Source: Charina bottae
Taxonomy: Eukaryota; Chordata; Lepidosauria; Squamata; Charinaidae
Direction of reading: 5' to 3'
Assembly: GCA_023362775.1 (NCBI GenBank)
Contig: JALMGJ010000004.1
Location: 55,841,298-55,905,297, forward strand
Length of the DNA stretch: 64,000 nucleotides
Shown in pieces: positions 14,453-29,400 of the stretch (positions are counted from its first letter, which is position 1; every line of letters begins with the position of its first letter). The notes beneath the pieces were generated by a model. It saw only the letters and a list, made by a program, of their open reading frames with translations, was not told the origin of the DNA and searched no databases. The position numbers and the translations under genes were made by a program.

Positions 14453-17400
14453 GTACATGTAGCAACCATTTTTTTTGAATGGCAGAACTATTTTTTATGT
14501 ATTAGAAGCATTTGAATTAGATGAGGTATCCCCAGCTGCATTTGCAGTATGAAGATAGTATACTGGATAAATAGATGGAAAGTGGGAGGGAAAGACAATG
14601 AACATTGCTGTGAATATCAGTGGATGTGCAGCAGAAAGATCAGCAGGTCTGTGTTGAGAAATCACTAGTAGATTTCTGGGAAGATGGAGGACACCTATTT
14701 TACACATGTGCAAAATGGCAGATGGATTTAATAGACATTTGGGCAGGCATGTGTATAGGTTTCAAAACTATCATAAATAGTGTGTGATGCCAGAAAGTTT
14801 GGGAATCCCTGAGATTGTTGAAAATTTCCTAAATTCTTGTTCATAATTTCTGTACTTACAAACCTGCATTGTGCTGGAAGTTATTAAACACTCAATTTTG
14901 GAGGCCCAAGCTTTGGGTGGGAATAATGGAGTACATTGTGAAGTGTACACCCCAGATCTTGAGCCGCTGGCTTTCAATATTGATTTGAAAAAAAGTTTGG
15001 GAAAATGCTACTCTTTAAATATTGTCTTTTTTGTTGTTCAGTCGTTCAGTCGTGTCCGACTCTTCGTGACCTCATGGACCATAGCACGTCAGGCCTTCCT
15101 GTCCTCCACTGTCTCTCGGAGTTTACTCAAATTCATGTTCATTACATCGGTGATGCTATCTAACCATCTCATCCTCTGCCGTCCCCTTCTCCTTTTGCCC
15201 TCAGTCTTTCCCAGCATCAGGGTCTTTTCCAGTGAGTCCTCTCTTCTCATTAGGTGGCCAAAGTATTTGAGCTTCAGCTTCAGCATCTGTCCTTCCAATG
15301 AGCAGTCAGGGTTGATTTCCTTCAGGATTGACTGGTTTGACCTCCTTGCAGTCCAAGGGACTCTCAAGGGTCTTCTCCAGCACCACAGCTCGAAAGCATC
15401 AATTCTTCGGCGCTCAGCCTTCCTTATGGTCCAACTCTCACAGCCATACATTACTACTGGAAAAACCATAGCTTTAACTATACGGACCTTTGTCGGCAAG
15501 GTGATGTCTCTGCTTTTTAATATGCTGTCTAGGTTTGCCATAGCTTTCCTTCCAAGGAGCAAGCGTCTTTTAATTTCATGGCTGCAGTCACCGTCTGCGG
15601 TGATCTTGGAGCCCAAGAAAATGAAATCTGTCACTGCTTCCATTTCTTCCCCTTCTATTTGCCAGGAAGTGATGGGACCAGATGCCATGATCTGGGTTTT
15701 TTTAATGTTGAGTTTCAAGCCAGCTTTTGCACTCTCCTCTTTCACCCTCATCAAGAGGCTCTTTAGTTCCTCTTCACTTTCTGCCATTAGGGTGGGGTCT
15801 TACCTGCAGATAAAATAAATCCATAAAAGTGCAGTCTTTTACATTGCATTCTTTTCTCAAACTAGTCCCCTTTGGAAATGTTGGAGACAATGTACATCAT
15901 CCCTAGCCTGATGATGGATATTGATGATGAGACTTGTAATCCAACACTTTTCATATCTTGTCTACATTAATGGGGTTTGAATAGTATGGGACAGAGATAA
16001 AAAGCACCAGGAAGACACAATATGACTGTGGTTTACCATTTAGATCTTTCACTCTCTTGAGGTACTTTCACCCTCAAAAAAACAATTTTAATTTAAATGC
16101 CTCTAATTCACAAAAACATGGATTCACTAACCAGATGTGATGTTTTTCATCTACTTTGGCTTGATCTGAAACCATTTGCCACGACATGTTTAATACTCTC
16201 TTATCCTTCGGTGTTAGATTATTTGCTGCCGTCAGCTTCTCCCTTGTTACCTGGCTGCTGCCAGTGCTCAGTCAGTTGTACGGAGATGTCAGATCCATTA
16301 ATAACCTGAGCACAGCACAGACAGATTGTGGAAAACTGGAGAAGGGGAAGGAAATTATATTTAACCCTGAGTTTCCAGCTGTCATTCTATTTCCAGAGCA
16401 CAGTGTAGCCCAAAAGATTAACAGAACTGTGTGAGACCGAAACACTTGTGGCTACTCTCATTATCTGCCTTACAACAGAAGAAAGGATCAGTGAGGATAA
16501 TATTTACATACACACAACAAAGAAGACTTTGGAGTCAACAGTTTTGCAACAAACAAAAACAGTATAGTAATAATTCTTATAGAAGGATCTACACATGGTC
16601 CACATAGCACCATTAGGCAGTGACTGGAGTTTGGATACCTCTTAGGTACCTGATAACTGCCTTCATCCCACCCCATCTCTTCTTCCAGCTGCAGTCTAGT
16701 GAAGTAGCTGCAGCTGTTTCTAGAAATAAGTGTTCTGATACTCCAGTATTATATTGGGCAATCTAACAGTTAAAAATCTTCCCACTAGTAAAAAGTGTCA
16801 GTGCTAACTACAAGCAAAATCTGGCTATTATGCAGCCATGCGGTACCTAAGAGAACTTGTTTAGCCTTTAAAAAGCTTACAAATACAATCAACACCATCA
16901 TACCAGTAAGCACTGGAGAATGACAAAAAATTCTGCAGAGTGCAGTGTAGATATAAGTGTGTCATCCTTTTTAAGGACTGAACACAGCTGAAATAAATTC
17001 CTTGTCCTTTTATTAAACGTAGGCGCAATCCCTGTTTGCCTGTGTCATTAGAATAAAATGCAGGATTGGAAGGCTGTCCTGATAATGAGTGTGGTCCAAT
17101 GAAATAGTTTTTGGACAGCCTGCACATTTCTGCCATTCACTGTCTCTTGCATTCCATGATTATTTGATAGCGTTGCAACCTGATGTGTGATATGTCTTGT
17201 TAATGTGTATGCATGCCGTTATAATCACAACAAACACTGAGACATGGAAAGATGAGCTGAGATTTAAAAAACCCAACTCAATCAAGAGAAAATGTAAGGT
17301 CAGCATTTTGTAATGTGGATTCTTTTTCCTTTTTTGCAGCTGAAGTCCTAATAATAAAAGATTGTTTTAGTTCAAGAGAATTTTTTTTCTTTTTGTGACT

Positions 17401-20400
17401 TGCTCAATTTGGAAGTTGCAGACTTACAAGGCTCCTAGCACAGCTGCTTTTGCATAGTACAAATTCCAGCAATGAAATAAATTGATATTGTTAAGTGGTT
17501 GTCATGGGAATCTTAGTGTTTCAGGTAAAGAAACACTTCTTTTATTTCTACCTTTCCCCCCTGTCAAGTAAAACTATATGGAAAACATTCCAAATATATA
17601 AATATGTCGATGAAGGTTCTCAGTCAAATATATAAAATAGCTGCACATGTCCACAAAATAAGAGCCAACAATATTGGTATGACTTTCTCTCACTCACTAA
17701 GTATATGAAGTAAACATCCCAACTGTGTGAAATAAGGGGAACAGTTTTTCTTTTGCATACTTTATGTAGTGATGTTTTACTGCTCAACCCATTGTCTTAA
17801 GGCTATGGATGTCACATATTTACAGATACAGTGTTTTAGAAGAGCATGCTGCCACCTGATACTCTTTGTTATGTACTGAATTACAGCTTCCACCATGCAG
17901 TCTGAGGATGATGGGAGTAATTGACAAAGGAATCTTGAAGTTATCAGTTGGCTACTTTAAACCTCAGTGACTATGGGTACCATTAGCTTGGTAGAATTCT
18001 GTACCAAATACAGTGAACAATCACTTCCACTCTCCTTCTGCTTCCCCATTTGTTGGGAACTAATAGGGTACCAGTAATATGTGCACAGCATTTGATCAGA
18101 TGGCATTGAGAGAGCCTGAAAATACAGACAAAAATAAATTCATGGTTGTATAAATGAATGCTCCATTGCATTGCTATGAAATATTCTTGCTTCCAATCCA
18201 GATGTTATGCTACATTTTCTGATAGCTTTCATGGTTTTTTAAATGAGATATTTAAAAAATGCTTAAAATTATTCAAATCATTACAGGAATTTATTAGATT
18301 TCATTTTTATTTATTGTCAAAGAATTGTGTATACAACCTAAAGTGATATAGAAGACCCATCCCTTAATTTGGCATAATAAATTCAATATAGTTTAGTTTA
18401 AATAAAGGCCTTTTTACTCTACTTTGGATATATCTCTTATTATAATGATGCATATATCCCTTTTATATAAAATATACTTATAAGAAGTTCTTTGATAAAT
18501 AGACAGTTATTAAACTTGATAGCCAAACTAGATATGTGGAATTGCCGATCAGGAGATCCAGTTAGGATTCTTCCCATGATTGCACAATGACACAGAGAGA
18601 GAATGGTTAAAAATCTTCCAGATCTTCAGAGTTGTTCATGGGTTTGTTAGATAAACAAATAAATTCCACATATACTTTAGCCTGATAGCTCTAACAAAAC
18701 TGAAATGAGGTTCTTCAAAATAATTTTTGGGTTTGCCACTTTCCTTAGTGTAAAATACTGCCTTCAGACCAGAACATGAAAAAACTGAAAAAATGGTTAT
18801 AGAGCAAATTATTTTTAGGGGTCTTTCTGAATTCTTACTGTAGATTAATAAGAGATTTTAAAATTAAAGTTAAATACTAACTTCATATAATAATAAAAGA
18901 CTGTGCAAACAAATGAGACATGCAGGAAAAATTAATGCCTTTCTGAAAGTCTGGTATCAGTAATCAGAATTAAATGCAACCTTATGTTATCCAATTTTCC
19001 TTGCATCTGCTTAGTGCCAGCATGAACTGCCAGGTTGAAGTGTGTGAGGGACACCTTGGCAAAAATAAAAGCTGTGGAGTCCTTGGTGCTCTCTGAGCCT
19101 TGTTGTTTTCTTGCAGACGTTTCATTGCCAGGCTAGGCAACATCTTCAGTGCAAAAAGGGAGTGGGACTTGCTCTCTGTTTATATACTGTACCATGGCTT
19201 GTCCTGCTTGTGTTGGTGGAGGTGTTGTTCTCTCCTTAGTAGTTCCTTGACTGGGCTGTTGTTTGCTACTTGGTTGATTGACTGAGTTAATAGTAACTAA
19301 AATAGTAAATAAAAGCAAAAACTACCAGAGGCTGATGTCTATGAAGGTTCTCAGTCATCCAGGTGGAATTGTCTGTAGCTTGAATCATGTCAACTGGATT
19401 TCTATTTTCTCAGTGGAAACGTTTCGCTCCTTATCCAAGGAGCTTCACCAACTTTGCTCAGACTGAAGAAGCTCCTTGGATAAGGAGCGAAACGTTTCCA
19501 CTGAGAAAATAGAAATCCAGTTGACATGATTCAAGCTACATACCAGAGGCTGATATCCCAGCAGGGTCATCTCTAGCCTTAAGGACAGTGAGGGGAATTG
19601 GCCGGGATTCTCAAAATCTGTGGTGGTTTCTTCACACTCCTTTCTCATTTGCTTGGAGGCTTTTTACCTACCTATTGCTTTCTGTTAGTCGATTTGAGCC
19701 AAGGAACAGTCCATCTTTTAATTTGCAGTTAGGTTATGCTTCTGGATTTCACATGAACAATTGATTGACCCAACGGGTCAAGTAGAATTTACATATGAAA
19801 AAACTCCCACAAACAAAGGGGCATAATATTTGTCTTATCTACTATTTTCTTCAGCCATTCTATAATGATTGTTGCTGCTCTTCAGGGATTAAGAGAGGAC
19901 TCAGTTCCCAGACCCACCCAGGAAGCATAGGAATTAATAAACATAGATGTATATTCTTGAAATAAAATGATACAGTAATGTTTCCTTTTGATGATCAATT
20001 AATCATATTTTAACAACACCACCCCCCAGCTTCACATGATGTTATACAGCCTTGTTCTGATTTAAAATATCTTTAGTGTTGGCATTTGATCAATATTTAC
20101 AGTGATTGGTACACTTGTAAATCATCCACCAGGCTGGGCCAGTTTATCCACATTCATTATTTTCAAAACTACTGAATAATTAATCATGCTGCAAAATGAG
20201 TAGGTGTTTTCTTTAAAGGTCGTCACAGTTTAACAGCTCTTATAAATTATTATTTTCCTTCTGTTTGCTTAATCTGTTAAAAGGGGTGGATGCAACACAA
20301 AGTTGCTTAGTTGATTAAAATGATTACTTTAGAAGACATGCAAGACCTCTGTGACTTATCTAGGTCATTTAAGAAACCAGATAAGCAGAAATTTCAACAT

Positions 20401-23400
20401 TTTCCCCACTTGCCTTTTTGAGCTGAACATAAGAAGAGAGCACATTCAGGTATTTTAACCCAGTAGTAATTGCAGTGTCAGTCAGATGGATACCAAGCAA
20501 CAATAAGATGTTGCTTTTCTTGAAAATAATAAAAACTCATGAGGCTCTCATGCCCTTTTGGAAAACTAAGAACAAACGTTCTCTTTTGTTATTTACTTCA
20601 TTTCCTATTTTGTTCTGCATAACATTTGTCTCCTATTGTTTTTCTGTCACTGAGGACATTTGCATGACAATGGGATCTGTCTTGCTTAAGGATTCATCTG
20701 CTTCTGCTACTCCTGCTGTTAATTTCCCACCTGTTTTCTGCAGGATGTCACGTATTAATTATCTCAATTAATTGTAATGTCAAGATATTTCCACAGGTGA
20801 CAAATAAATACCTGGGGTTAGCAAGATTGGCCTAATAGAATTTATTGCCAGTGGGAGTAGCTAAGGGTAGCCATCAAGTCAAGGTGTATTGCTATAGTAT
20901 CCAAGAGGTCATATTATTCTGTGTGTAAGACAACATACCAGGATTTTTCTTTTTCCAGGTGGTAAGATATTAATATTAAAATTGATTTAAATTATTTACA
21001 ATCATGACATTCAAGATTATTTGCTAGGAGTTACTGCTTTAGTCTGCATAATAGAAAGGTTGGCCCTTGGCCTAGGAAGCTGAGGTACTTTCAGGAACTG
21101 AATGGCAACATTTCCTTTATAACTTGATCTTTATGAGCACTGCCTCTTAGCCAATACATGAGAAATGGAAAAGCACCAAAAAGAAGTAAAAGAACAATGA
21201 ATTTTTCTGGAATACCATGCTTGTACCCTGCACAATATGAACAAAATATTCTGTAACCTAGGAGATATATAGAGAAATAATTTCATTTACTGAACTCTTA
21301 TCTAGATGATAGATTCATTCCAACACATTATATTTTGTAGGGTTTTCAGATGGCTTTACTTGTTTTATATGTTACAGTTGTACATTATTTATTTATTTAT
21401 TATTAAATTTCTCTACCGCCCAACTCACGTATAACGACTCTGGGCGGCTTACAGATAATAAAAATAACAATTGCTGAAAACAATTCAATGTAACTATAAA
21501 TACAAAATACAAAATACAAAATAATACAAAATACAAAATAATACCAATATATAATTCAGGATGGGAGATGAGATCTTCTCCTTGGCACCCTCACAGTGTT
21601 ATCCACCCCCATGAATAGCCGTCCCCCCTCCCATCACAGGCAAGGTGACATAACCATGTCTTCACTCCCTTCCGAAAGGCCGGGAGAGTGAGGGCCTGTC
21701 CCGGGGGAAGCTTGTTCCAAAGGGCGGATGCCACGGCAGAGAAGACCCTCCTCCTGGACCCTGCCAATCGGCAGTCCCTCATGGACAGGGTCCGTAACAT
21801 GCCCTCTCTGCCTGACCGGGTGGGACAGGTCGATGTAATGGGGGTGAAGCGGTTCCTCAGATAATGAAAGAGAATTCTTTTCATTTGGTTTGAACATGTC
21901 ATAACAATGTTTCCTCCAAATCTAGAAGTCTAGATTTGAACAATCTGTATATATCTTTAAAAACTTGCCTACCACAGAAGCCTTCATCATGGTGTACTGT
22001 ATATATTGCTATCTTTTTGGGAAGAAAAAGTAATTGCTGAGCAGAGGCACTACAAGGCCAAATCTGGAGTCCCAAGGTTGAGAAGAAAGAGTGCACTGTA
22101 AACTATTTTGCATAGCTGCATAGGCAAAGAAAAGGTTTTGGATCAGACTAAAGCAAGATGGCAGCATGGTAGGATGGACAGTGAGAAGAGTAGGCTGGGG
22201 CATGCCCCCCCCCCACCAAAATATCTTTTCCAGGACTCTTTCAGACCTGGAACATTGGTGTTTATGAGCAACATTTGCCATAAGTGACAACTAAATATTT
22301 TTGATGGAAAGATCCAAATACCAACCATCTCCAGCCTGGATCTCTCCAGTTGTCTTGGACTGAACTACAATGTTGTCTGGAAAAATAACAGGAGTTTTAT
22401 ATACTTTATTGTAGATAAACAGTATACTGAAGGTTATGGTGTTTTTTGTTCTTTGCAGAAAAGTAAAATACAGACTTCCTGATTCAAAGCTAAAAACAAT
22501 CATGAGAAGAACTAAGGGTACAATATGATTTAAAATTTACTTCAAATGACCATCCTTGTCACTGTCATGTTTATCCTTTTTTTCTGAAGGCAAAAGCAGT
22601 TTTGGCAAAAGTGGGTTACCCCGGATTTATAATGAACGAAACATATATTGCAGAAGGCATCAAAACAGTAAGTTTTGTTTTTATTATTTTCAGTTATTAC
22701 TTGCTGCAATTATTGCTATGTTATAAATTACAAGCAGAATACATCAATGTTCATATGCTCATTCACCATATAGAATATTCAAGACGTAACTAGAACAGAT
22801 AGTATAGAGAGAAAACTTTGTATAAGTATAAATGCCAAAAGTCTAGTGCTACACGCAATCATCCTCCCATTACAGAACCTTCTTTCCCTTGTGCAGCCTT
22901 ATCTCATGCTTGTCTCTGTCCTGCTTCATACTTGACTGACAAGCTTTTGGGCAGTAGAATGAGAATGTAGTGAACTGGACGGTGGCTCTCTCCTTTCTTA
23001 GGCACTTCAAGGAATGGCTAGAGACACTATAAAGCCCATCTGTCCACTGAGGCCTTGTAGATACAATTCTGTTCCTTTCCCAAGGAATTTCATGAGGTTG
23101 GGATTTGATTCAAAATAAAATAATCGTTTTGTCACATCTATATCTGGTTCTCCCTGGAAATAAAGGAATAATGACCTTCTTATAGACTAGAGTTATGGAG
23201 AAGACCCTGCTTGCAATTCTTGAAAGGAAGAAAGGAAAGGAATGGGCTGTTTCTATGGCCAATGTACAAATCAGGCTTCTTCAGAGGTCAGCAAAGTGGC
23301 ATCCGTAATGCCAAAATTTCATTAATTTTGGCAATCTGGCACCAAATTTTCACTGCCATAAATGCCATGAAATAATCTATGCATGTACACTTATGCAAAG

Positions 23401-26400
23401 CAAACACACACAAACACTCCTTCTTAGTTTATGAGTTACATATGTCATTCAGAACATCCAGCCTTTTGCAAGATAAGAGATAGATAGATAATTTTTAGAG
23501 ATTCCATAACTTACTAGATAGGCAGAAAAGTTAGCCACTATGTGAAATAATGTGTTAAAAATAAGCAAACAAAAACAGGGTACAGCGAAATGATGTTCTC
23601 AAAGCAGTAATGATTTCAGGATATATTAATACCATGCATACATCTAATTCCCACTGGAAGTAAAGGGGCATTAACTTCTAAGAGCTTCATTTGTGTATGT
23701 CTTTAGTTATAAAAGTTTGCTTTGCACATTTCTTGAGTTCCACTTAATTGCCCACATTATTTACATGACATCTTTTGTTAAGCATCATCGCCTCTCAGGA
23801 GAACAAAGTGTTTTTAATTGAAACAAATGATGATAAGTAAGTATCCCAAGCTATATTTAATCTCTGAAGAGAAGTGTAAACCACATGTTTAGCTGTTTGT
23901 TTTGCAATATATGCAGTAGCTATCTTCAACACAAAACAGTGATTATTGTCAACTATGTTGCTGGAGCAAATTAATGACAGCTGCAATCCACTTTCTGAAT
24001 CATAATTCTACTACTAAATTGCTAAATATTCAGTAAAGTAAAAAAAAAATGGAGCTCCAAGTATACCATACTGTCAGATTTCATACCAATAAATTTTAGT
24101 CTCGGATATAATCTACATATATCTGATGTTAACATTCGTAGGGGAAAATTATGTTTGAAAAACTGTATTGTACGCTATTAAACTGGTACCTAGATAGGCA
24201 ACCAATAGCACAAGTTAGTTGTTTTAAATATCTAGGGGTAGTTTTTCAACCTTCTAGTCATCAAAGGACACATAATGACTATGCCACCACTGCAGTTCAG
24301 AGAAGTATGGCAGCCATTCTAAGATTTTTTAGGAACCAGGGTGGGCATATTATACCTGTAGCCATCAGACTATTTGTTGCAAAATTGGTAGCACAGCTTC
24401 TTTATGGTGTGTGCAAATGCACCCCAGCATAAAAATTCTAATAATATGAAAGAATACAATCATACTTTCTAAGACCTATATTCTCTACACCTAGAAGTGT
24501 GCCCAATGCTGTACTTAGACTAGAGGCTGGTTGATTAGCACTGAAACAAGAGTTGGGAACTAATCTTATCTTACTGGGTCAGAATCTATCTATCTTTCAT
24601 GGGGCTTCTGCCCCTCCTAGTATATGATAACCATATAACTAGATGATATCCAGCAATAATATGGGGCGTGGTGGCTCAGTGGGTAAGATGCCAGGTTTGT
24701 CGATCGGAAGATCGCAAGTTCGGAGGTTCGAATCCCTAGCCTCGCATGACGGAGTGAGCTCCCGCACTAGCCCCAGCTCTTGCCAACCTAGCAATTTGAA
24801 GGCATGCAAATGCAAGTAGATTAATAGGTACCACTTAGGTGGGAAGGTAACAGCATTCCGTGTGCATCATGCACATTTTCTGACTTCCTTTTAAATATGA
24901 AATGGAACTTTTTGAAGAAATACTATAATATATTGAACTTCAGCATAATTTAGCAGCAGCCCTTAGGTTATATTGTCACCTCAATGAATCAAGGGAACCA
25001 CAACTGCACATTATTTAAGATATCCTATATCCATTACCAATGGGCCTTTTTCAAAGCACATTTTAATGCCTTCCCTTCTGCAATTATGGATGGCAGATAT
25101 AAAAGAATCTCTGAAGCACTTGGGCAATGCCCTTGTGGCTATGGCAAATTCAAAACCCTAGAAGGTGGTTTTCTAAAATGCAAATTCTATGCAGAACTGC
25201 ACTCTTAATTAATTTATTCTTTAATTGAAAGACTACCCAGCCACCCCAATCAATGTTACCTTGAGATTTTTCTTTTAAATGACAGGTGTCTCAAAATCAC
25301 CTTTTTAATTGCTCCATATATTGGTTTAATTTAATTGTCACATCCAGATTTGTTAATAGAAGTATAATTTGTATTAAACTGTTATAATGCTATTGTATTT
25401 TTGGATTGTACCTGGGTTGTTTTAACTTATGTTGTACTGGTTTTGGACCATGATACAGTAGAGGAGGAGGGGGGGGGGAGGCATACATTCCTCTTCAGAA
25501 CATTTAAATTGTCTATCATTAAAGTTGTTCATCTTTATTCTTTCTGTTTTAATCTGTTCATTATACTAGCATAACCCTTATATTTATTTCCAGATGAAGT
25601 TTTCAGAAACAGACTATTTTGCCAATGTACTTCAGACTCGCAGACATGTGGCCCAATCTGATTTCTACTGGCTGAGAAAAGAAGTCCCCAAAACAGAGTG
25701 AGTTGGGAAGGCACGTACTGGGGAAGTGTTCAGATGAAATGTCATCTTACAATTAATATACAAGATATGTAACTCAAGACAAAAGTTAGACTTTTCAGCC
25801 CCAATCTATTGCACTGAAGCTGATAAAATTTAAAAATGCTTAGCTTTGGCTGGTTTAGAACTTAATGGATTTTTTAAAGAAAATGATAACTATGCTATGT
25901 ATGAGTTGTACAATTTATGCTGGCAATTATAGCTGTTTGGAACGGTGCTGCTGGAATTTCTGTCCAATGGAATTTCATAAATGATGGCTATCCACTAAAA
26001 TGAGCAGAGTTACTATTGTGAACTTAGGGTCAATACAGTAATGGGATTGAATTTCCATTTTAAAATGGATGAAAGAACTTCTCCATGCTCTGGGGATATT
26101 TGTAAGATCAAAAAATAAGACAATCAAGAGGAAATAGCACCCTCTCCTCTTTCCCCCTCTTCTTTGAGAAAGGGAAGGGGGATCCACAACCACATAGGCC
26201 TTTGAGTCTTTCTAGAACCTACATCTTTTTCTCTTTTAAGTTTAACTTTCTCTCTGCCTTTGGGTGTGCAGGAGAGACTGCAAGGAATATAATGGAACAG
26301 CTGATTCTGAGATCTATCTTTGTAATACAATACTAAAGCAACAGCAACACCTTTCCTAGCCCTCTAGTTATTGTTTTGCATGCATACATTGTAAACTGTA

Positions 26401-29400
26401 AGAGAAAAACCTGAAGGGGTTATTCTGAGATTCTTCTCTAGACCATTTGCTACCATTTCAGTAACAAATTATATTTAGTTTGTCATGAGTGTCCAGAGCC
26501 AAGTGGAAAAAACAAATTTTTTCCTTTATGAAAAAGGAGATAAACACCCTTGATCTTTCATTCTTATGGATGCAGCTATTAGCTGCACTAATATATCCTG
26601 AGGAGATTCTTAGTCTTGAAAATGTCACTGAAGATGAAATTAATTGGAAGATATTTCCTGAAATATAAAATTGTAGGGCAGTCCTATATCTATCATCTTC
26701 CATCACTATTCTACTTTGGAATGAAGGGAACTGTTCAACAACTCAGCATGAATTACAATGCAGTTAAGCTTATCTTTATTCTTTTCCTTCCCCAAGGGCT
26801 GTTTAATGTTACCTTTTCCCACTTGATCTTCATATTTATCTGGCTTAATTTTCTTTCTACTTGTTTGAGGGAATGTGTTCTGAAATAACACAAGCAGACA
26901 GAACATAGTAATATACACTTTTTGTGCCATGATCATAAGGCATTTCTTATGAGTTTTCCTTGGAATCTTATTTATTAGACTTTATTAGATTTACATTCTA
27001 TCTTTTCATCATAGAACAAGTCAATATGCATAGTTTCTCCTCATTTTTTTTATTTCTGCAATACTGTGATATAAACTAGGGTGTGAATCTGTTCTGTCTA
27101 AAGTCAGTTGTTGAGCATCAAGCTTAGAGGAGAACTGAATCTGGATCAGGTGTCTCTAGGACGGTGTTTCCCAACCTTGATAACTTCTTAACCTTGGCAA
27201 CTTTAAGATGTGTGGACCTCAACTCCCAGAATTCCCCAGCCAGCATGAAGTCCACACATCTTAAAGTTGCCAAGGTTGAGAATCTCTGCTCTAGGAGCTT
27301 GTTGCCTTCATCAGTAGGACAAAAGCAGCGTCATGGTGTTGTGCTGAAAGCTCTAACTGTTTTGGGTGTTTGATAGATGTAGAAATGGGCAGGGCTTGTG
27401 TTGCAACACTGCAATGCCCCTTTCATCGGTCCTACCCTCCCACCTCCCAGAAATACCACAGATCTGGATTTTCCTGGCCTACTATGGGAACCATTACTTC
27501 ACAGTGACTTTCCCTTACAAAGACAGAAAATACTAAGGAAAGCTCATTAAGACAATTACTAAAATACAATGAAAGAAGTCTACGTCTTCTGATGCTACAG
27601 ACTTGAAACATTGGAATAGTGAAAACTCGTCATAATTTTAAAATTACTATGATTTGTTAATACTGGCAATTCATGGTAATAATCATCTTTGTATCCAATC
27701 TAAATTTAATCTAAAATAACCCATTGAAATACAGGGGACAAATTAATAATGACTAAGTCACTTCAATTTCAATGCATCTATTTTATACATATCATTTTAC
27801 CAAGGTCAGGAATCAAGCAAGGTTTTCAGAGTCTGATGAAATCCAGATCATCCAATTTTGGGATACAGTAATTCATTTTATTTCTTCCAAACATGAAAAT
27901 ATAGCCCTCATTATCTAAAAGTTCAGATTCTGAGGATGATTCTTCTGTAGCTATTGTAGTAGCCAGCCATATAGACATCTGAGGTTTCAGAAGGGCCCAA
28001 AGCTTGTAGGTAAAACATCACTTCACTCATTATCACATCATTCTTTATAAACAGATAAGCATTGGAATAACAGCTTTTTCCCCCCAGAGTGCTAACTCGA
28101 ACTGTAAGCTTCCTACAGTGAAATCTCCAGGATATTCCTATAGCCAGATGCCAGATTTGTTAAAGTGTCTTCCATTCTGTATGAGTGGCTACCGTTTAAC
28201 TGGCTATGAAGTCGTCCAGTAGGCCAGGGAAAATCCTATCAATGCCCATTAGTAGTTTTGGATTACAACTATGAACCTTCCCAGCCAGGGAAGAAGTCAA
28301 ACATATATACTGTAGACATATAGGATTTTCTTTTTATTGTTTTCTATTTTTTAATATAAGATGCCCAGAGTTGTTCTGGAGTCAGGCGGCCTCTCAATCT
28401 TGTAAATAAATAAATAAATAAAATGAGAAAGATTGAATGACTGTCAACCGTCTTGGAGACATTATATTGCAGGAAGGATTTTAGAACTTTTTGTTTGGCA
28501 GTGGTAAGTTGGAAAAATGTTTCTTTTAATATTTGCACATTTTAAATTTACTGTAGCTGAATTTTCTGCTATTCGGTATTTTACAAGCTCAACTTAGAAC
28601 TCTACAATAAAAGATAGCCTGAAAAGATATAAGTTTCAGTAAGGCTGCATAGATTAGTCTTTTTATATAAACTGTTTCTTCTGTAATAAGCCAAAAACCT
28701 ATATTTAAAAAGCAGTCCCTGCAATTTTCTAATTATTTAGATAAGCATGAAAAATCTGAATCTGGGTCCATTTGTTAAATTCTTAGCATTTGCATTAAAG
28801 CAAAGATATGGCCCTGTAATGTCAGGTAGCCTTGTAGTATATTCACAAATAGAGAACAAGACTTTGCACGACCATCTATGTGAAGAGACTCCAAGTGACT
28901 CGGAAGCCTAAAAGCTCAGGGTTCCAAAGGAAGTAGGGGTGCCTGATCTGGGGTTTAAAAATTTGGATGACCGCTAGATGGCTGGAAGGAATAAAGACAG
29001 CTCTTAACCCTAGAGTCCTACAGGACTGCACAAATGTGGTGGTGGGGGAAACCTTTACCTTTTTAACCCTTTGATGCCATCTAGTGGTCATATGGAATAT
29101 TTGCAGACTGTATTTGGAACCTAATGTAAATATATGAACATACATGCAACCATACAGGAAATCTTCTTTCCTGGAAGCAATTGTGCTATATGTACAAATA
29201 TAACAAAGATTTGGGACTCTGGAGTATGTAGTGGAATTATTTAGGGCAGCTTCATTCCATCCTTATGTGTTTATATCAGTATTTGGAAGAACAAGAGAAG
29301 TCACCTCTTGTCACCAGCATCATGTACCAATATAATGCTCATTTTTTTGTATTTGCACATGGGAAACTTTATTGGCATTGTTTTTTCGGTAGGATATTCC

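Larger units (their letters stand above)
6449..22589 (+). other. PHEX: PHEX intron 12 (16.1 kb)
   Basis: Largest intron here. Holds an L2/CR1 LINE with an 84/79-bp target duplication (6893-7792), BovB fragments (9414-9499, 15027-15797), a decayed LINE (12255-12760), simple repeats, two Penelope-derived segments with hammerhead-like folds (19040-19540) and another L2/CR1 copy (21385-21862). I recognise nothing in about 7960-9250, 9500-10790, 11030-12240, 12770-14215, 15800-19040 and 19560-21380, beyond AT-rich unique sequence. Confidence 0.8.
22668..25593 (+). other. PHEX: PHEX intron 13
   Basis: 2926 bp. The second half (about 24100-25470) is a LINE 3' fragment interrupted by a SINE (24663-24872). 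The first half is AT-rich without recognised elements. Confidence 0.8.

Noticed and set aside
20475..20771. 98-codon ORF with hydrophobic stretch
   Set aside because: AT-rich intron sequence without a recognisable motif; hydrophobicity follows from T-rich codons.
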